DNA from: Imbricaverruca yamaguchii
Taxonomy: Eukaryota; Arthropoda; Thecostraca; Neoverrucidae
Reading direction: 5' to 3'
Assembly (NCBI GenBank): GCA_034440575.1
Contig: JAOTOL010001636.1
Span: forward strand, 1,026,501-1,090,500
Length of the DNA stretch: 64,000 nucleotides
How positions within the stretch are numbered: the stretch's first letter is position 1; each line of letters opens with the position of its first letter. The notes under the pieces were generated by a model. That model saw only the letters and a list, made by a program, of their open reading frames with translations, made no database searches and had not been told where the DNA came from. Below, one piece after another: positions 45,784 through 58,640 of this stretch. Made by a program: the position numbers and the translations under genes.

Positions 45784-46155
45784 ATGTTCAGGCATATTAT
45801 TCCACTCTTGTGCCTGCTGGTGGCAGCTTCGGCGGTTCTCGGTCCCAGTCGAGATATTGTAAAAATTATGTATAAAAAACTGGACACCGATGGCACTCCT
45901 GGCATAACCAACAAAGATTTCTTGGGGCCACCAACCGACGATAACCGAATGGCAAGAAGCTACATCGACTACGCAGTTGGACTGCTGGATGCAAACAATG
46001 ACGATTTTGTCAACCTCGACGAGTTTAGAAAAGATCCATTCGTCATATTAGCAAGCGTGGCTCAGGCAGTCATTCAACGCGTTGCAGACCGCACCATCGC
46101 CGCCGTCATTCCCCGCGACAAGAAGCCCCCTCAGCCGCCTCCACTGTCACATTGA
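45784..46155 (+). CDS. Small secreted EF-hand protein, gene C
   Basis: A single-exon frame of 123 residues. MFRHIIPLLCLLVAASA is a signal peptide. EF-loop 1 is DTDGTPGITNKD, with Pro at the usual Gly and Asp at position 12, so binding may be weak. EF-loop 2 is DANNDDFVNLDE, with ligands at positions 1, 3, 5, 9 and 12. A hydrophobic-amphipathic helix (SVAQAVIQRVADRTIAAVI) and a Pro/Lys-rich tail (DKKPPQPPP) follow. An in-frame extension to 45682 exists but lies across the TATA box, so I start at 45784. I infer an extracellular Ca2+-binding protein of unknown role. Confidence 0.88.
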   Translation: MFRHIIPLLCLLVAASAVLGPSRDIVKIMYKKLDTDGTPGITNKDFLGPPTDDNRMARSYIDYAVGLLDANNDDFVNLDEFRKDPFVILASVAQAVIQRVADRTIAAVIPRDKKPPQPPPLSH

Positions 46156-46369
46156 ACCTTGGCTTCAGCTTCAATGTTGCATATGTTTAAAACACGAGGA
46201 TAGTTGATTTCGTGCACAACAGCGGTTGAAATATCCTGTGTCCTCCTCATGTGCAACGAGACTGGATACACGTAGTCGTATCCATGAAGTGTGTCGTGAT
46301 TGATAAACCAGCAATCCTACCGTCACTTGTATCTGGTGTAACAGCCGAATTGAAATGGTGTGGCTATCT

Positions 46370-46800
46370 GTTTTGCAACCAGCCCTATATGTGTGTGAAT
46401 ATACAGCATGCCGGGGAACTACAATCGGCCCTATAGGTGCGAATATGTAGCATATACGGGAATATAACCAGACCTATATGTGCGAATATGCGGTATTTAC
46501 GGGAACTACAACCAGCCATATGTGTGTGACAATACAGCATGTACGCAAACTACAACCAGCTCTGTAGGCATGCATATACAGCATATACAGGAACTACAAC
46601 CAGCTCTGTAGATGTGAATATACAACCGGCCCTACAGGTGTGAATATGCAGCATGTATGAGAAAACAACCAGCCATATATGTGTGAAAATAAAGCACGTA
46701 CCGAACCTATAACCATTTCTATGGGTGTGAATATGCGGGATGTACGGGACCTGCTCGTTGTAACCATTAATGTAAGAAGCAAGCAGCACCCGCTACACGA
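46370..46800. repeat. ~55-60-bp tandem repeat downstream of gene C
   Basis: Units with GGGAACTACAACCAGCCCTAT and GTGTGAATATACAGCATG, several diverged. Same family as the arrays following genes B and D. Confidence 0.8.
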
Positions 46801-48254
46801 ATCCTTTTGTCAATTAACTGGTTTGTGGAGCGCAGGCGATTTGTATATATGTCAGTGGCGGCGTATTGAAATGTATCATGGCGGGTCAAGACACCACAGT
46901 GATGATTATACACTGATGCACTTTTGTGGCATTGATGCGACAATTTCCAATTTGCTACAATTTCTCAGCAAGTTTGAAATATCATTACCAACAAGCAAAG
47001 CAAAACATTTTTACGGCAGTCATAGTTCGGTCCGCGTCCACATATTGTGCTAAAGTTAGAAACAATTTGTCATTGGAAGACAGTAGTGCTTGACAGGCGC
47101 AATTTGAGATGATCCCTTTTGAAACAATTCACGAGATTTCGGAGCTCCTAGCGGCTCCGTCGTCAAGTGGTATGTTCATAGTGAAGACCAATAAGGTTTG
47201 CCAAAATGTCAAACACCAGATACAAGCATTGAGGTGATCGGTACTTTAACGCAGTAACATTAGCAAAGAGTCTGATGAACGGAAACTCACAACTGAAACT
47301 CCTACGCAACACAAGAAAACGGCGAAACGTCTATTAAAGCATCACCATTGGAAACGACCCTGATTCTTTCTCCCATCTCCCCCAGAATACATGTGCATTT
47401 TTAACATAAATAAATTTGATATGAGAATAGCGAGATACATTCATGAAAATAGCAATTTTCAGTTCAAGTATGTATTTCTCAAATGGAACCTGGAGCAGAC
47501 CCATTTTCTAGTGATGGTTTCTAATGTTGAAACCGATAGGTATTCCCAGGTTGGGATTCAGCAAGGGAAAAATACGTTTGTGGTATCTTTGAAGCGGTTT
47601 TACACGGATACATTTGCGACCAACAAAGAGGTATAATGACACATGGGACTGGTTTCAATTGAGCAAGGATTTTTATATTGAGGCCGGTTGCTCTTCTCAG
47701 TCGAACTAGTTTCACTTGAGATCACTGCAATATTATCATACCTGAGTCTTGGAAGTGGTTTTGCATGAGTACATATCTAAGTCTAGACCCACCGGTATTT
47801 TCTTTTGAGAATGGTTCTCTCGACATATAGCGATGAAATGCACGTTTTGTTTCTGAAACGTCTCCAGTTTCTAAATGCTTGTTTTGTGCGGTGTGATCTG
47901 AACCGGTAAAATGCGATTGTCTGATAAAAATTTTTCATTTTTCTCCAAGTAATCAAAGAACTACTACATGCCGAAAATTAATATATTTCCCCTGTGGCCT
48001 TATTCAGTCCCAGTGCACATCGCACAAACGCAGTCGCAATACGAACTCGGTCTGGAAAGCAATGATTTGGTCAGCAATAGCTTGTTTTTCGGCATGTTTT
48101 TATAGTTTCGATTAGCCTGCATCAGGGCAGTAATGTCGAACGTGTTCCTGAAGAAAAGCCCGAAAACAAATGCAATTCATGCATAATGCAATTGAAGCGC
48201 CTTACTGGAGGATGCCCAGCCAGAATGGCAGGCATGGCAATCACGAGACGACGT

Positions 48255-49110
48255 GAGCATATTAGCTGGTAGGTAGTCGGTTGTCCTATTTCGGTCGTCA
48301 ATATATTAGCTGCTAGGTAGTCGATAGTCCTATTTCGGTAGTGTAAAATAATTCAAGATGTGACCTGGAAATTCACAGTTAATGGAATTGTGCTATTTCA
48401 TCCTTCTCTTAGGTTTTTACGAGTTTGCCACATGATGTATGGGCAGTCATCATGCACACGACTGCTAAATACTGTAAAATGCATCTGACTGAAGTGAAAG
48501 TCATTCTGCTTTTTTAATCCTTCAGTGGCGATCCTTTATTTTCTTCCGATCTTTCACTGTTCCCGAGCAACTTCTTTCTTCATCCACACAGTTAATGGTG
48601 AAGTAATTTTAGGACACTGTATTTCGGTCGTCAGTATATTAGATGCTCGGTTATCGATAGTCCTATTTCGGTCGTCAGTATATTAGATGCTAGGTAGTCG
48701 GTAGTCCTATTTCGGTCGTCAGTATATTAGATGCTAGGTAGTCGGTAGTCCTATTTCGGTCGTCAGTATATTAGATGCTCGGTTATCGATAGTCCTATTT
48801 CGGTCGTCAGTATATTAGATGCTTGGTAGTCGGTAGTCCTATTTCGGTCGTCAGTATATTAGCTGCTCGGTTATCGATAGTCCTATTTCGGTCGTCAGTA
48901 TATTAGGTGCTCGGTTATCGATAGTCCTATTTCGGTCGTCAGTATATTAGATGCTAGGTAGTCAGTAGTCCTGTGTCGGTCGTCAGTATATTAGTTGGTA
49001 GGTAGCCGTTAACACAATTACGGTCGTCAGCATACTGGCTGGTAGGTAGTCGCTAACCCAATTACGGTCTTTGGCATGTTAGCTCCTAGGTATTCGTCAG
49101 CCCTATTACG
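48255..49110. repeat. 44-bp tandem repeat, expanded version
   Basis: About a dozen units built on CCTATTTCGGTCGTCAGTATATTAG and GGTAGTCGGTAGT, with an unrelated interruption at about 48340-48625. In the left arm the array has about five units. Confidence 0.85.
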
Positions 49111-50074
49111 GTCGGGCCCATTTACACCTAAATCCGTGAATGGGCGAATTCTGTCCTCCTAAGCTATCGTAATCTGTCGGGACGATTTCAAAGTTGAACA
49201 TCTCAATCGAATTGCACATCCATGTCTGATCCAGAATTTTCGGATGCACCAAGATGTCAAATTACGCGCAATGTCGAAGTCAGGACCCAGAAAATATCGC
49301 AAAATTGATCGAGACCATTTGGAGCTGAATTTGTGCTTCCCAATGATACCACTGCGCATGGCACGATGCAAATCATTCGTAGGCGTTCAAACCATAGTTT
49401 GAAGTCCTCACATGCACATCTAAAACATCCCCGCAATGGGGTCAGCCTCGTCACTCGGCTGGTCAGGGAATTGGCGCTCCCTCCGTGTTTCCGGGGACTC
49501 GTGTAGTCCCCATCGTCCATCCCTCTCTTCAAATTCCCGTATCCAGCCAGTGCCAGCGACCTTTTGTATGTCCTTCATCCAACCTTGCAGCACCAACCCC
49601 TCCCTCGTCACGAGCAGATAGGCCAGCTTCCCCTGGCCTATCCCTCCGCTCAGTTTTATCGGGGCAGCCGCGCCCCCTAGCCCCCCCCGGGGTTGACGGA
49701 ATCCTGGAGGTTGAGGTCCCCTGTCGCACGGTGCTAGTTGTGACGGGGGACCAACACGCATCTTTGGTCCCGATATCCCGGAGGGGCGGGCGGGTTCGTA
49801 TGGCCCCAATACGGACCAAGTGGCTTGTCGCCTCGGGTCGGGGCCTAGGCTTCGTCCCAGTGCCTGATGGCTCGCCCTGTAGGGGTCAAGGTGTAGGTGG
49901 TGCTGGATCCAGGCTGGGGTGGTGAGTACCTCTCTCCCGGTCGGGGACGGCATCACTTGCCCCGTATCGCTCTTCGGGTATCTGGAGTCCTCCCGATCTA
50001 GGGATACAGGCGTCCCCCCGGTAGGGCCCCAGTGTGGTGGGGTGCCACGAGGAGCCGAAAGTAAATACAATTAT

Positions 50075-51584
50075 ATGGATGACTCAAATACACAAACCAT
50101 CCCTGGACCTTCCAAAAAAAGGCCAGAACGCCGACCTTCCTTCTGGAAGCCATTTTACCGACCCGGCACCTGCAGAGGCGTATCGCCCTGCATGTCCACC
50201 TTCCCGCATTATAGTCTCTACCGCTGCTCTACATAGAGGAAGCTTAGCTGGAAGCAAAAGTTGGGAATCCAGGCCTCCTTCTCCACGGATACTTGTATTA
50301 AAATCTAGTGAGCATGGAACAAATCTGTCTCCTCTGTCGCCCTTTGAGCGGAATCGCGGGTGTGACAAAATGGGTGACGTGCTGAGATGTGAGAAACTAC
50401 GAAATGGAGCAATCGAGGTTGAGTTTCGAAGTGCTAACGACGCTAAGAGGACCCTCGACGTAACTGAATTCAGATCCTGCGTAAGAGAACATAGCAAGAC
50501 GAAGGATGTTTCTATACCTATTGTGGTCGAGCCCCATAGGACTAAGAACTATTCGCTATATGATCAACATGGTCGATGCGCCCTAAAGCCCAAATAACTA
50601 ACTAACTAACTAAGAACTATTCAAAGGGCGTCATAAACTGCTTTGACCTCAGGGATGTGTCAGATTCTGAAATTGTGGATGGACTGTCAGAGTATGTCGT
50701 CGTGGAAGCGCGAAGAATCAAGGTGAGGAGAGGAAGCGATCTGCAGGCAACAAACAACATTGTTTTAACCTTCAATTCGACAGATCTCCCCGCCACAATA
50801 TGCGTTGGCTATGTGAAGGTGAAGGTGCGGGTTTTTATCCCGAACCCCATGAGATGTTTTAGGTGTCAGCGGTACGGACACACTACACAATATTGCCGCG
50901 GCCGTCCGACCTGTGGTAGGTGCGGCACTTCGGAACACACCGACGGAAAGTGCGAATCAGAACGCCTGTGGTGTGTAAATTGCGGCCAGAGCCAAGTTTC
51001 ACACACTGCCTTTGATAGAGCCTGCCCAGGACATCTGAAGGAAAGGGAAATCCTTTCTTTAAAATGTTCCAGGAACTTATCTTTTAGACAGGCCAGAGAG
51101 ACCTATGATGAGATTCACCCAAAATATCGTACGCAGAGAAGGCGAGAAGCACGCTACGCACCAACAACTTCCCAGGCTCGACGAGTACTTCCCAGTTCCC
51201 CCCTCCCCCGGCTCAACCAACATGACCGACCTTGCAGATATCCAGCGCCGCGCAATTCCTGACACGACTCTTCTCACATCTTTTGGACTGGTTTGCTCGT
51301 CAGACCAGTCCCAGCCCGCCCGACCGCCTGACAGAGTGCAAGGTTTAAACGCCAGTACACTACCAACTCCCACAGTACAGCATGAAGATGGATTGCTCGC
51401 CGCGCAGACAACCAAGAGGCCAAGCCACTCCTCCACGTCCCCCCGAAACTCCACCCCATCCACCGTCACCACCACATCCACTGTCACCACCACATCCACA
51501 TCCACCCACCACAGCTTACCCAACCCCAAATCCACTGCTAGCCCTCCGCCACCTCCAATAATTTCTGGTGGACAGGTGCAGTGA
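50075..51584 (+). pseudogene. LINE ORF1 (CCHC nucleic-acid-binding protein), disrupted
   Basis: The N-terminal part ends at EPHRTKNYS (about 50554) and resumes as KGVINCFDLRDVSDSE (about 50624), with a 56-bp insertion between. Three CCHC-type knuckles follow: CFRCQRYGHTTQYC, CGRCGTSEHTDGKC and CVNCGQSQVSHTAFDRAC. A Ser/Thr/Pro-rich tail continues in another frame after about 51150. The protein would package element RNA. It has at least one frameshift near each end in addition to the insertion. Confidence 0.85.
50555..50610 (+). mobile_element. 56-bp LINE-tail insertion inside ORF1
   Basis: Flanked by the 12-bp direct repeat TAAGAACTATTC (50543-50554 and 50611-50622). Its end reads GCGCCCTAAAGCCCAAATAA followed by (CTAA)n, close to the 3' end of the host LINE (GCACCCTAAAACCCAAATAA, about 55911). 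I read it as an extremely 5'-truncated target-primed insertion of the same or a sister family. It introduces the stop that ends the first ORF1 part. Confidence 0.88.
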
Positions 51585-52050
51585 CCCGCAGAGTCCCAGT
51601 TGCACCACCACGGGCGGTGGATGTCCGCTCTGGTGCTCCTGACATGGGGGCGTCGGGCTGGGCTTCCCGTGGCGGGTCTCGGGACCCATCGCCAGCCGCG
51701 CGAGCCTCGGGGCCTCCGGTGACTCACCCATGCACCACTGCGGTCCGCGAGGGTAACGTGTCCGCCGAGAACACAAACAAGTTAATTGGTCAACCGCCTA
51801 TGTCTTCCCGTGCAGGCGGGAAAATTGCACCCCAACGATCTCCAGCGACGGGATGTAGGCGGAACTCCCCATGGTCCACATCACCACCAGGTGGAGGGAA
51901 CCAGAAAACTCGTCCTAGTACTTACTCATCATCCACAGAATTTAGTGATAATTAAGTGCAACATAATCTGTGATAATCTCCTTTTTGCGTAACATGCACG
52001 TACAAATAAGTCCATCGTGTGTCCAGCTTTTAAAAACTTTAGTGTTTTAA

Positions 52051-55000
52051 ATGGATAATTTACAAACCATTTTACAATGGAACTGCAGGGGGCTGCGTAC
52101 GAGCATGGACGACCTACAAACAGTTTTAAGTCAGCAGCGTCCGAGCGTGGTTTGCCTACAGGAAACTCTGAGGCCCAGCACAGTTTGCAACATAAAAAGC
52201 TATAAGACTTTCCGGAAAGACGTACCAGCTGGTGCCGTTGCCCACGGTGGTGTGCTTTTGGCAGTGCAACACAGTATACCCGTACAACAGATCAAGTTAC
52301 GTAGCGATGTCCAAGCAGTAGCAGCACGGGTGTACTTTGGACGACGACCATTCAGCATCTGCTCTATTTACCCTCCCCTGGAATAGGTTTTACCGTCGCA
52401 GACATCAGAGTGCTGCTGACTCAGCTACCTCCTCCGGTCATTCTACTGGGCGATTTCAACGCACACCACACGCTTTGGGGTTGTGCTGATACCAACACAC
52501 GAGGACGAGTTTTAGAACGTTTTCTACTCGATGAGTCGCTATGTATTTTAAATACTGGAGCGCCGACGCATTTTACGCTTCCGTCTGGACAAACATCAGT
52601 TCTCGACTTGAGTATAGTGAGCCCACAACTGGTCCAGCATTTCACGTGGTCTGTGTCCGATGACCTGCTGGGCAGTGATCATTTCCCGGTTTGGTTGTCT
52701 TACCACGATGGCGCGGTACTCGGCCGGCATCCACAGCGGTGGAATTTTCGCAACGTTACGTGGAATGAGTTCCAATCAGGAGTGGAAGCCAGACTTCCTA
52801 CAGACCCTGACTATCCGTCATTAACAACTGAGGCATTTACTTCCATTATAATTGACTCGGCCACAGCTTCCATACCAAGGACCTCCGGCACTCCCCGCCG
52901 TATTCCTGTCCCATGGTGGACTCCAGATTGTCGCTTGGCAATTCGAGCTCGAAAATGCGCCTTCAGGGCGTTCGATCGTGACAGCACAACGGAAAACCTC
53001 ATAGCATTCAAAAGAGCCAAGGCATTGGCTCGGCGTACTATTCGTTTGGCGAAGCGTGCGTCATGGAAAGCATATATAGGGCAGTTGCGCAGAACTACAC
53101 CGACGTCCGAATCATGGGCTCGTATTAAGAGGATTTCTGGGCAATTCCCATCAATTTCACTCCCGGTACTCAATATTGGAGGTCACATAATAGCTGATCC
53201 AGGCGAAGTAGCTAACCATGTTGCAAATGTTATTGCAAGGCGTAGCAATCCCACTGATGCAATATTTTTACAATACCGTGCCCGTAGTTAGAGAGAGATC
53301 AATTTTACCACATCAGAACACCTTGTTTACAATTTACCGTTTACACAAGCAGAACTTACCTCTGTGATCAGCGATTTGAAATGTGTGTGTGAGGGACCAG
53401 ATGGCGTGCACAATGAAATGCTGAAGCATTTACCAACGCATGCGAAGCACGCTTTACTCGCCATCTACAACAGACTTTGGAATGTGGGATATTCCCCACC
53501 AGCTTGGCGAAAGGCAATCGTGATACCACTACTAAAACCTGGAAAAGGTGGCGATGACCCAAAACCATTTCGCCCGATATCACTCACATCATCATTGTGT
53601 AAGCTGATGGGAAGAATGGTAGGCGTCCACCTCAACTGATTCTTAGAGACCCGGAACGTTTTATCCAACGACCAGTGCGGCTTTATAAAAAAAAGATCGC
53701 AGTACGATCGACCACGTTTATGGCTCGATACTGAGATTCGATTGGCTTTCGCGAAAAAGAAACATATAGGAGTAGAGTTTTTCGACATTGAAGGTGCTTA
53801 TGACACCGCCTGGAAACATGGGATCTTGCAGAATCTCCATCAGTACGGGATCCGTGGATCTCTGGGCGTATTTAAAAAAGCAACTTCATGACTGACCGAC
53901 AATTTTGTGTGAGAGTGAGCAATCAGACACCTGACTGGCTCCACGAGGTTGAGGGAGTCCCTCAAGGCAGTGTACTGAGCACCTCCTTTTCTCTATTATT
54001 ATAAATGATATTGGCAACTCACTCCCCTCGTCAATCGGAAGATCTCTCTTCGCTGATGATTTTGCCATTTGGTCTTGCAGTTCGTCAACCCCTCTCATGG
54101 AACGACAGCTGCAACTTACAATTTCTCGACTCCAAAAATGGGGACACCAGAATGGCCTCAGGTTTTCCATAGCAATAGCGGCAATAATTCATTTCTGCCG
54201 ACGCCGAATTAATTGTCCGGACATGACTCTAAAGTTGTATGGACAAGACGTTACAACAGGACAAATGGCCCGTTTTCTTGCAGTGCAGTTTGATCACCGT
54301 CTTTCATACAGAAATCATATATATATGAAATAAAATAAAAAAACTCTCCCTGACCGGTGTTCTAAAGCAATGGCAATATTTAAATGTGTCTCTCGTATGT
54401 TATACGGAGCCGACAGAAAGACTCTGCACCTGCTTTACCGTAATCTCATTCGTTCTAAGCTAGACTATGCATGTTTTGTTTACGACGGGCGTGGGCCACC
54501 ACTAAGCGAATGTTAGACACAGTGCACCACGCTGCGATGAGAATAATTACTGGAGGATTTCGCACATCACCAACGGTCAGCGTACTGGCGGATGCTCACG
54601 AACCACCATTGTCCATGAAGCGTGAAATGCTCGGTCTCCGATATGCCTGTAAAATACGACAATTCCCGACACACCCAACATATTCAGCGGTGTTCTCCCG
54701 TGAAATGTATGCGGTCCTTCGTGATCATGTTAAGAGAGGAACGCCTTACTGTGTTAGAATGAGAACGCTCCTGAGACAAATGAGACTTCGAATGCAGGGA
54801 ATTAGGCAGTATGAGCAAATAGCTACTCTCCCGTGGGAACTGGTCTCCCCCTTCATCGACATCGTCCTCTCTGCAGAGAGAAAGAAAGACATGACAAAAG
54901 AGGAGCTACTATCACGTACACTCGAACACATTTCTTCAACATGTCATGGTTACACAGTCACTTACACAGATGGCTCAAAGACTGACACCGGCGTTGGTAG

Positions 55001-55781
55001 TGCTTTTGTTAGAGGATCCACCACAAGATCTTTCACTCTGCCGCCACACGCCACGGTCTGAGTTGATGGCCATCAGCAAAGTCCTTTCATACATCGAGGT
55101 TGACGACGAAATTTTACACGTTATTTTGACTGATTCTCTGAGCAGCCTTGTGGCGTTGCGCAGTTTTAACCAGGAACATGTCATCATACGAGACGTTGTA
55201 TTGCACCTTACTTTGCTGCATGGCATGAAAAAACATGTAGCACTGTGCTGGATTCCAGCACATGTTGGAATTCGTGGCAACGATCTGGCCGACCCGGCTG
55301 CAAGGCGTGCAGCGCAAGCGCCAAGGCGTCGCGTTCTCCCACTTCCTGCCAGTGACTAATACCCAGTTAGCTCATCATTTATTCTTAGACAATGGCAGGG
55401 CAAAGGGACCAAGAGGAATTCAACAAATTAAAGCAAGTCAAACCATACTTAGCTCCGTGGGCCTCGTCCTTCAGCCAAACTAGAAGGGACGAGGTAGCCA
55501 TCTGCCGTCTCAGAAATGGTCACACTCTAGCAACACATAGGTATTTATTGTGCGGGGACGACAGGCCGAAATGTGTTTGGTGTAATGACACTCTGACTGT
55601 GCACCATGTGCTGGTGGCGTGCCCAGAATACTCAGAAGAACGTAGGCGACACTTTGGATGTGTTGCAAATTCTCTGAAGTTGAAGGACTTGTTGGGAGAT
55701 GATTCCCGATTCATACATAATAGAGTAGTTTTGTGCTTCTTTGTGGAGATAGGCTTTGACGTAATTTCTGCACCTACCTAA
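52051..55781 (+). pseudogene. LINE ORF2 (APE endonuclease - RT - RNase H), multiply frameshifted
   Basis: The endonuclease starts with MDNLQTILQWNCRG and VCLQET; after a frameshift near 52375 it continues with LLGDFNAHH, LDLSIVS and SDHFPVWL (catalytic Asn, Glu, Asp and His present). RT: GPDGVHNEML, PFRPISLTSSLCKLMGRM, FDIEGAYDT, VPQGSVLS, and FADDF, so the catalytic Asp residues are retained. RNase H: TYTDGSKT, SELMAIS, TDSLSSL, PAHVGIRGNDLAD. The C-terminus has CVWCNDTLTVHHVLVACP. Breaks occur near 52375, 53290, 53640, 53890, 54330 and 55060-55380. Confidence 0.9.
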
Positions 55782-57655
55782 ATAAATTTGTTTCCCCAGA
55801 TCTTATATCAAGCGCCTTAATGGCCATCAATGTGTTATATACTTATGTGACAGTCTGACGCGCGCTTAGGCAGCCTTGTTATGGGTGCAATATAAACCAA
55901 TGGGGTTGACGCACCCTAAAACCCAAATAATCAATCACATCTAAAACAGCCAGCCACAAAGCCAGGAGCCTAAGGATGGGGTATCAATTGTTCTTTTAGT
56001 CGTTCTTCTTCGCAGTCAGTGCCACAAATAATTCTTCCTTTGTCATTTTTTACCATTTCCTAACACTTAGCCTATTACCAATTCTTACTTGCAGATCCCT
56101 GTCAGAGACGGTACCAGGCTCCGGGCAGGATCCTGAGGGACCTGATTGGAAGGTTACTACAATTAGACGCCATTGGAAACATCAAATGGCTTCCATGCTG
56201 TTTGCGATTTATAATCATTTGTCCTGAATTCACTTCTCCTCCTCACTGATCCGCCATTGACGCTAGCCACACTTGCCGAGCCATTGCTTACAGTGATTTG
56301 AATTTGGTTTGTCCTGAATACTCCTCGTCATCTCCTGATACACCATTGGAAAAATATTCTGGCTCCGCCACCGCATGTGATACATAATTACTGTTTGTTC
56401 GGAATTCATTCCACCCTCTCCAACCAGTCCCGCCATTGAAAAAAACGCGTGCTTTTCTATGTACTCCTTGTGTACTCAGCACTGGTTCTGGCATGAACTC
56501 GGAAAAGAATTGTACTTTTGGTTGAGGATTTTTCATATTGAAACGCCTACAGCATTTTTGAAGATAACCATTTCATACCACTAGTCTCCCCTGAATGCTA
56601 CTCATCTTTCCCTGAGTGTTGCAACATGTAAATTAGGTTATTGGCTTTCAAATATATTATGAGGAAGGACATGCCAGGTACATTATACAAAATATAAATA
56701 AATCCTACTTTTCGGAGCCAGCGTCGATGATGCAGCTTCGATAAAACCGATCGCTTCATGTTCATTTTTTGCCTTCCCTGAATCCGCCCCTAACATCATT
56801 GAGCGCAACGTAAGTATTTTTGTAAGTAAGCAATTTTGCATGAGCAGCAAATGTCCAGATACAAGTGTTCTTCCTCAGTTCTCCTGAAGATATGCCAGAC
56901 ATGCTTCCCAATATTTGGTCCTGGAGTCGGCTCTGGCATAGTTAGCAATTTAAGTTATCGGTATGAAGTAGAATCACATCCGGATGTCACCGAATTACAC
57001 GCTCATATCCCGAAGGGTTAGGAAACGATAGTGAAAAAAGGGCGGAATCCGCCCCACCTTACCGCGATTCTATGGCTCAAGGGATGCCATGGCTCTAGGG
57101 ATACCATGGTTATAGGGTTAACCATGGGAGCCCGGTCGCTACAAGGTTACCCCGTGACAGTTCTCGCTCCCCAATAAGCCAAAGCTAGCACGCTAGGAGG
57201 ACTAGCTTGTTTTCAATTTCCTAAAAGTACACTACTAAATCGGGGCTGTTGGGCACCTAGCTGCTCCCATTCAACTCCCTTTAACAGCGCACATTCTTTC
57301 TGCGGGCCGGTAGACAGTTACCTATCTGATACAGACGAAGCAAAGACGAATCTGCAGCAACACGCTCCTTCGGAATTGAAGACCGTGCGACCGAGGAGCC
57401 TTGGAGACTCGTCCCGCACACATGAAGCGACATTGACTGCCACGTCCAGCCCTCCAGATCACACACCACGTCAAGTCTGAGCCGGTGTGTGGAACATCTG
57501 AAGCTGGAGAGCAGCAACACACAGTGTTGGTGCACCTCAGCTTCGTGTGGAAGAAAATACCCGAAGACGAAGTAGCTTCAGAATAAACATGGCAGTGCAC
57601 CTGTTACTACTTCTGACTAATGTTGCCACAGCTAGGAAAAACCATGCCTGGCGAG

Positions 57656-57662
57656 CATAAAG
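57656..57662 (+). promoter_or_regulatory. TATA-like element and initiator of EF-hand gene D
   Basis: CATAAAG at 57656, CAGCGAAATT at about 57666 and TCAGATA at 57686 (30 bp downstream) occupy the same relative positions as in gene C. The first T of the TATA box is C here. Confidence 0.6.
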
Positions 57663-57718
57663 CCTCAGCGAAATTGTACCAACGCTCAGATACAGGTTGC
57701 GAAAACATTAGTTCCAGC

Positions 57719-58081
57719 ATGTTCAGGCATATTATTCCACTCTTGTGCCTGGTGGTGGCGGCTTCACAGGCTTCCGAAGCCATTCCAGATATTGTAGAAA
57801 TTCTACATACAAAGCTGGACACCGATGGCAATCCTGGCCTATGCTACGAGGATTTCTTGGGGCCAGCAACCGATGATAACATTATGGCAAGAAGCTACAT
57901 CAACTTCGCAGTTGGACTGCTGGATAGAGACGACAGCAAAGATGTCAACCTCGACGAGTTTAGAAGAGATCCATTCGTCATATTAGCAAGCGTGGCTCAG
58001 GCAGTCATTCAACGCATTGCAGACTACACCATAACCCACGTCATTCCCCGCGACAGTAAGCCGCCTCCACTGTCACATTGA
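57719..58081 (+). CDS. Small secreted EF-hand protein, gene D
   Basis: An intact single-exon frame of 120 residues. MFRHIIPLLCLVVAAS is a signal peptide. EF-loop 1 is DTDGNPGLCYED, with Pro at position 6, Cys at 9 and Asp at 12. EF-loop 2 is DRDDSKDVNLDE, with canonical ligands. ASVAQAVIQRIADYTI forms a C-terminal helix, and the tail is SKPPPLSH. It is close to gene C over its whole length and is the mirror-image partner of broken gene B. The start is chosen at the signal peptide Met, downstream of the TATA/initiator pair, not at the upstream in-frame ATG (57620). Confidence 0.88.
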   Translation: MFRHIIPLLCLVVAASQASEAIPDIVEILHTKLDTDGNPGLCYEDFLGPATDDNIMARSYINFAVGLLDRDDSKDVNLDEFRRDPFVILASVAQAVIQRIADYTITHVIPRDSKPPPLSH

Positions 58082-58309
58082 ACCTTGGCTTCAGCTTCAA
58101 TGTTGCATATGTTTAAAACACGATGATAGTTGATTTCGTGCACGACAGCGGCTGAAATATCCCGTGTTCTCCTCATGTGTAACGAGACTGGGTACACGCA
58201 GTACATGTATTCATGAAGTGTTTCGTGATTGATAAACCAGCAATCCAACTGTCACTTGTATCTGGTGTAACGGCCGAATTTAAATGGTGTGACGGACTTC
58301 CTGTTTTGC

Positions 58310-58640
58310 AACCAGCCCTATAGGTGTGTGAATATACAGCACACACGGGAACTACAACCAGCCCTATAGGTGCAAATATACAGCATATACGGGAAAACAA
58401 CCTGACCTATATGTACGAAAATACGGCATGTACAGCCATACAAGAGCCATATGTGTATGAAAAATATAGCATGTATGGGAACTACAACCAGCCCTACAGG
58501 TGTGAATATGCAGCATGTACGAGAAAACAACCAGCCGTATATGTGTGAAAATATAGCTCGTACCGGAACTACGGCCAGTTCTATGGGTGTCAGTATGCAA
58601 GATGCACGGGAACTGCTCGTTCCAGCCATTAACATAAGAA
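58310..58640. repeat. ~55-60-bp tandem repeat downstream of gene D
   Basis: Units with GGGAACTACAACCAGCCCTA and GTGAATATGCAGCATGTACG, matching the arrays after genes C and B. Confidence 0.8.

Larger units (their letters stand above)
49428..55935 (+). mobile_element. 6.5-kb I-clade-like LINE with RNase H, inactive
   Basis: A non-LTR retrotransposon with ORF1 (zinc knuckles) and ORF2 (APE endonuclease, reverse transcriptase, RNase H, terminal Cys/His motif). It is flanked by the 13-bp target duplication CACATCTAAAACA (49415-49427 and 55936-55948). The inverted arm at 38592-38604 has the same 13 bp once, uninterrupted: the empty site. The 3' end reads ACCCTAAAACCCAAATAATC rather than poly-A. 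RNase H plus APE plus a CCHC ORF1 places it with the I group of clades. Several frameshifts and stops make it non-functional. Confidence 0.93.

Noticed and set aside
49420..50070. 216-residue minus-strand frame at the LINE 5' end
   Set aside because: It is antisense to the GC-rich 5' untranslated region of the LINE and shows no domain.
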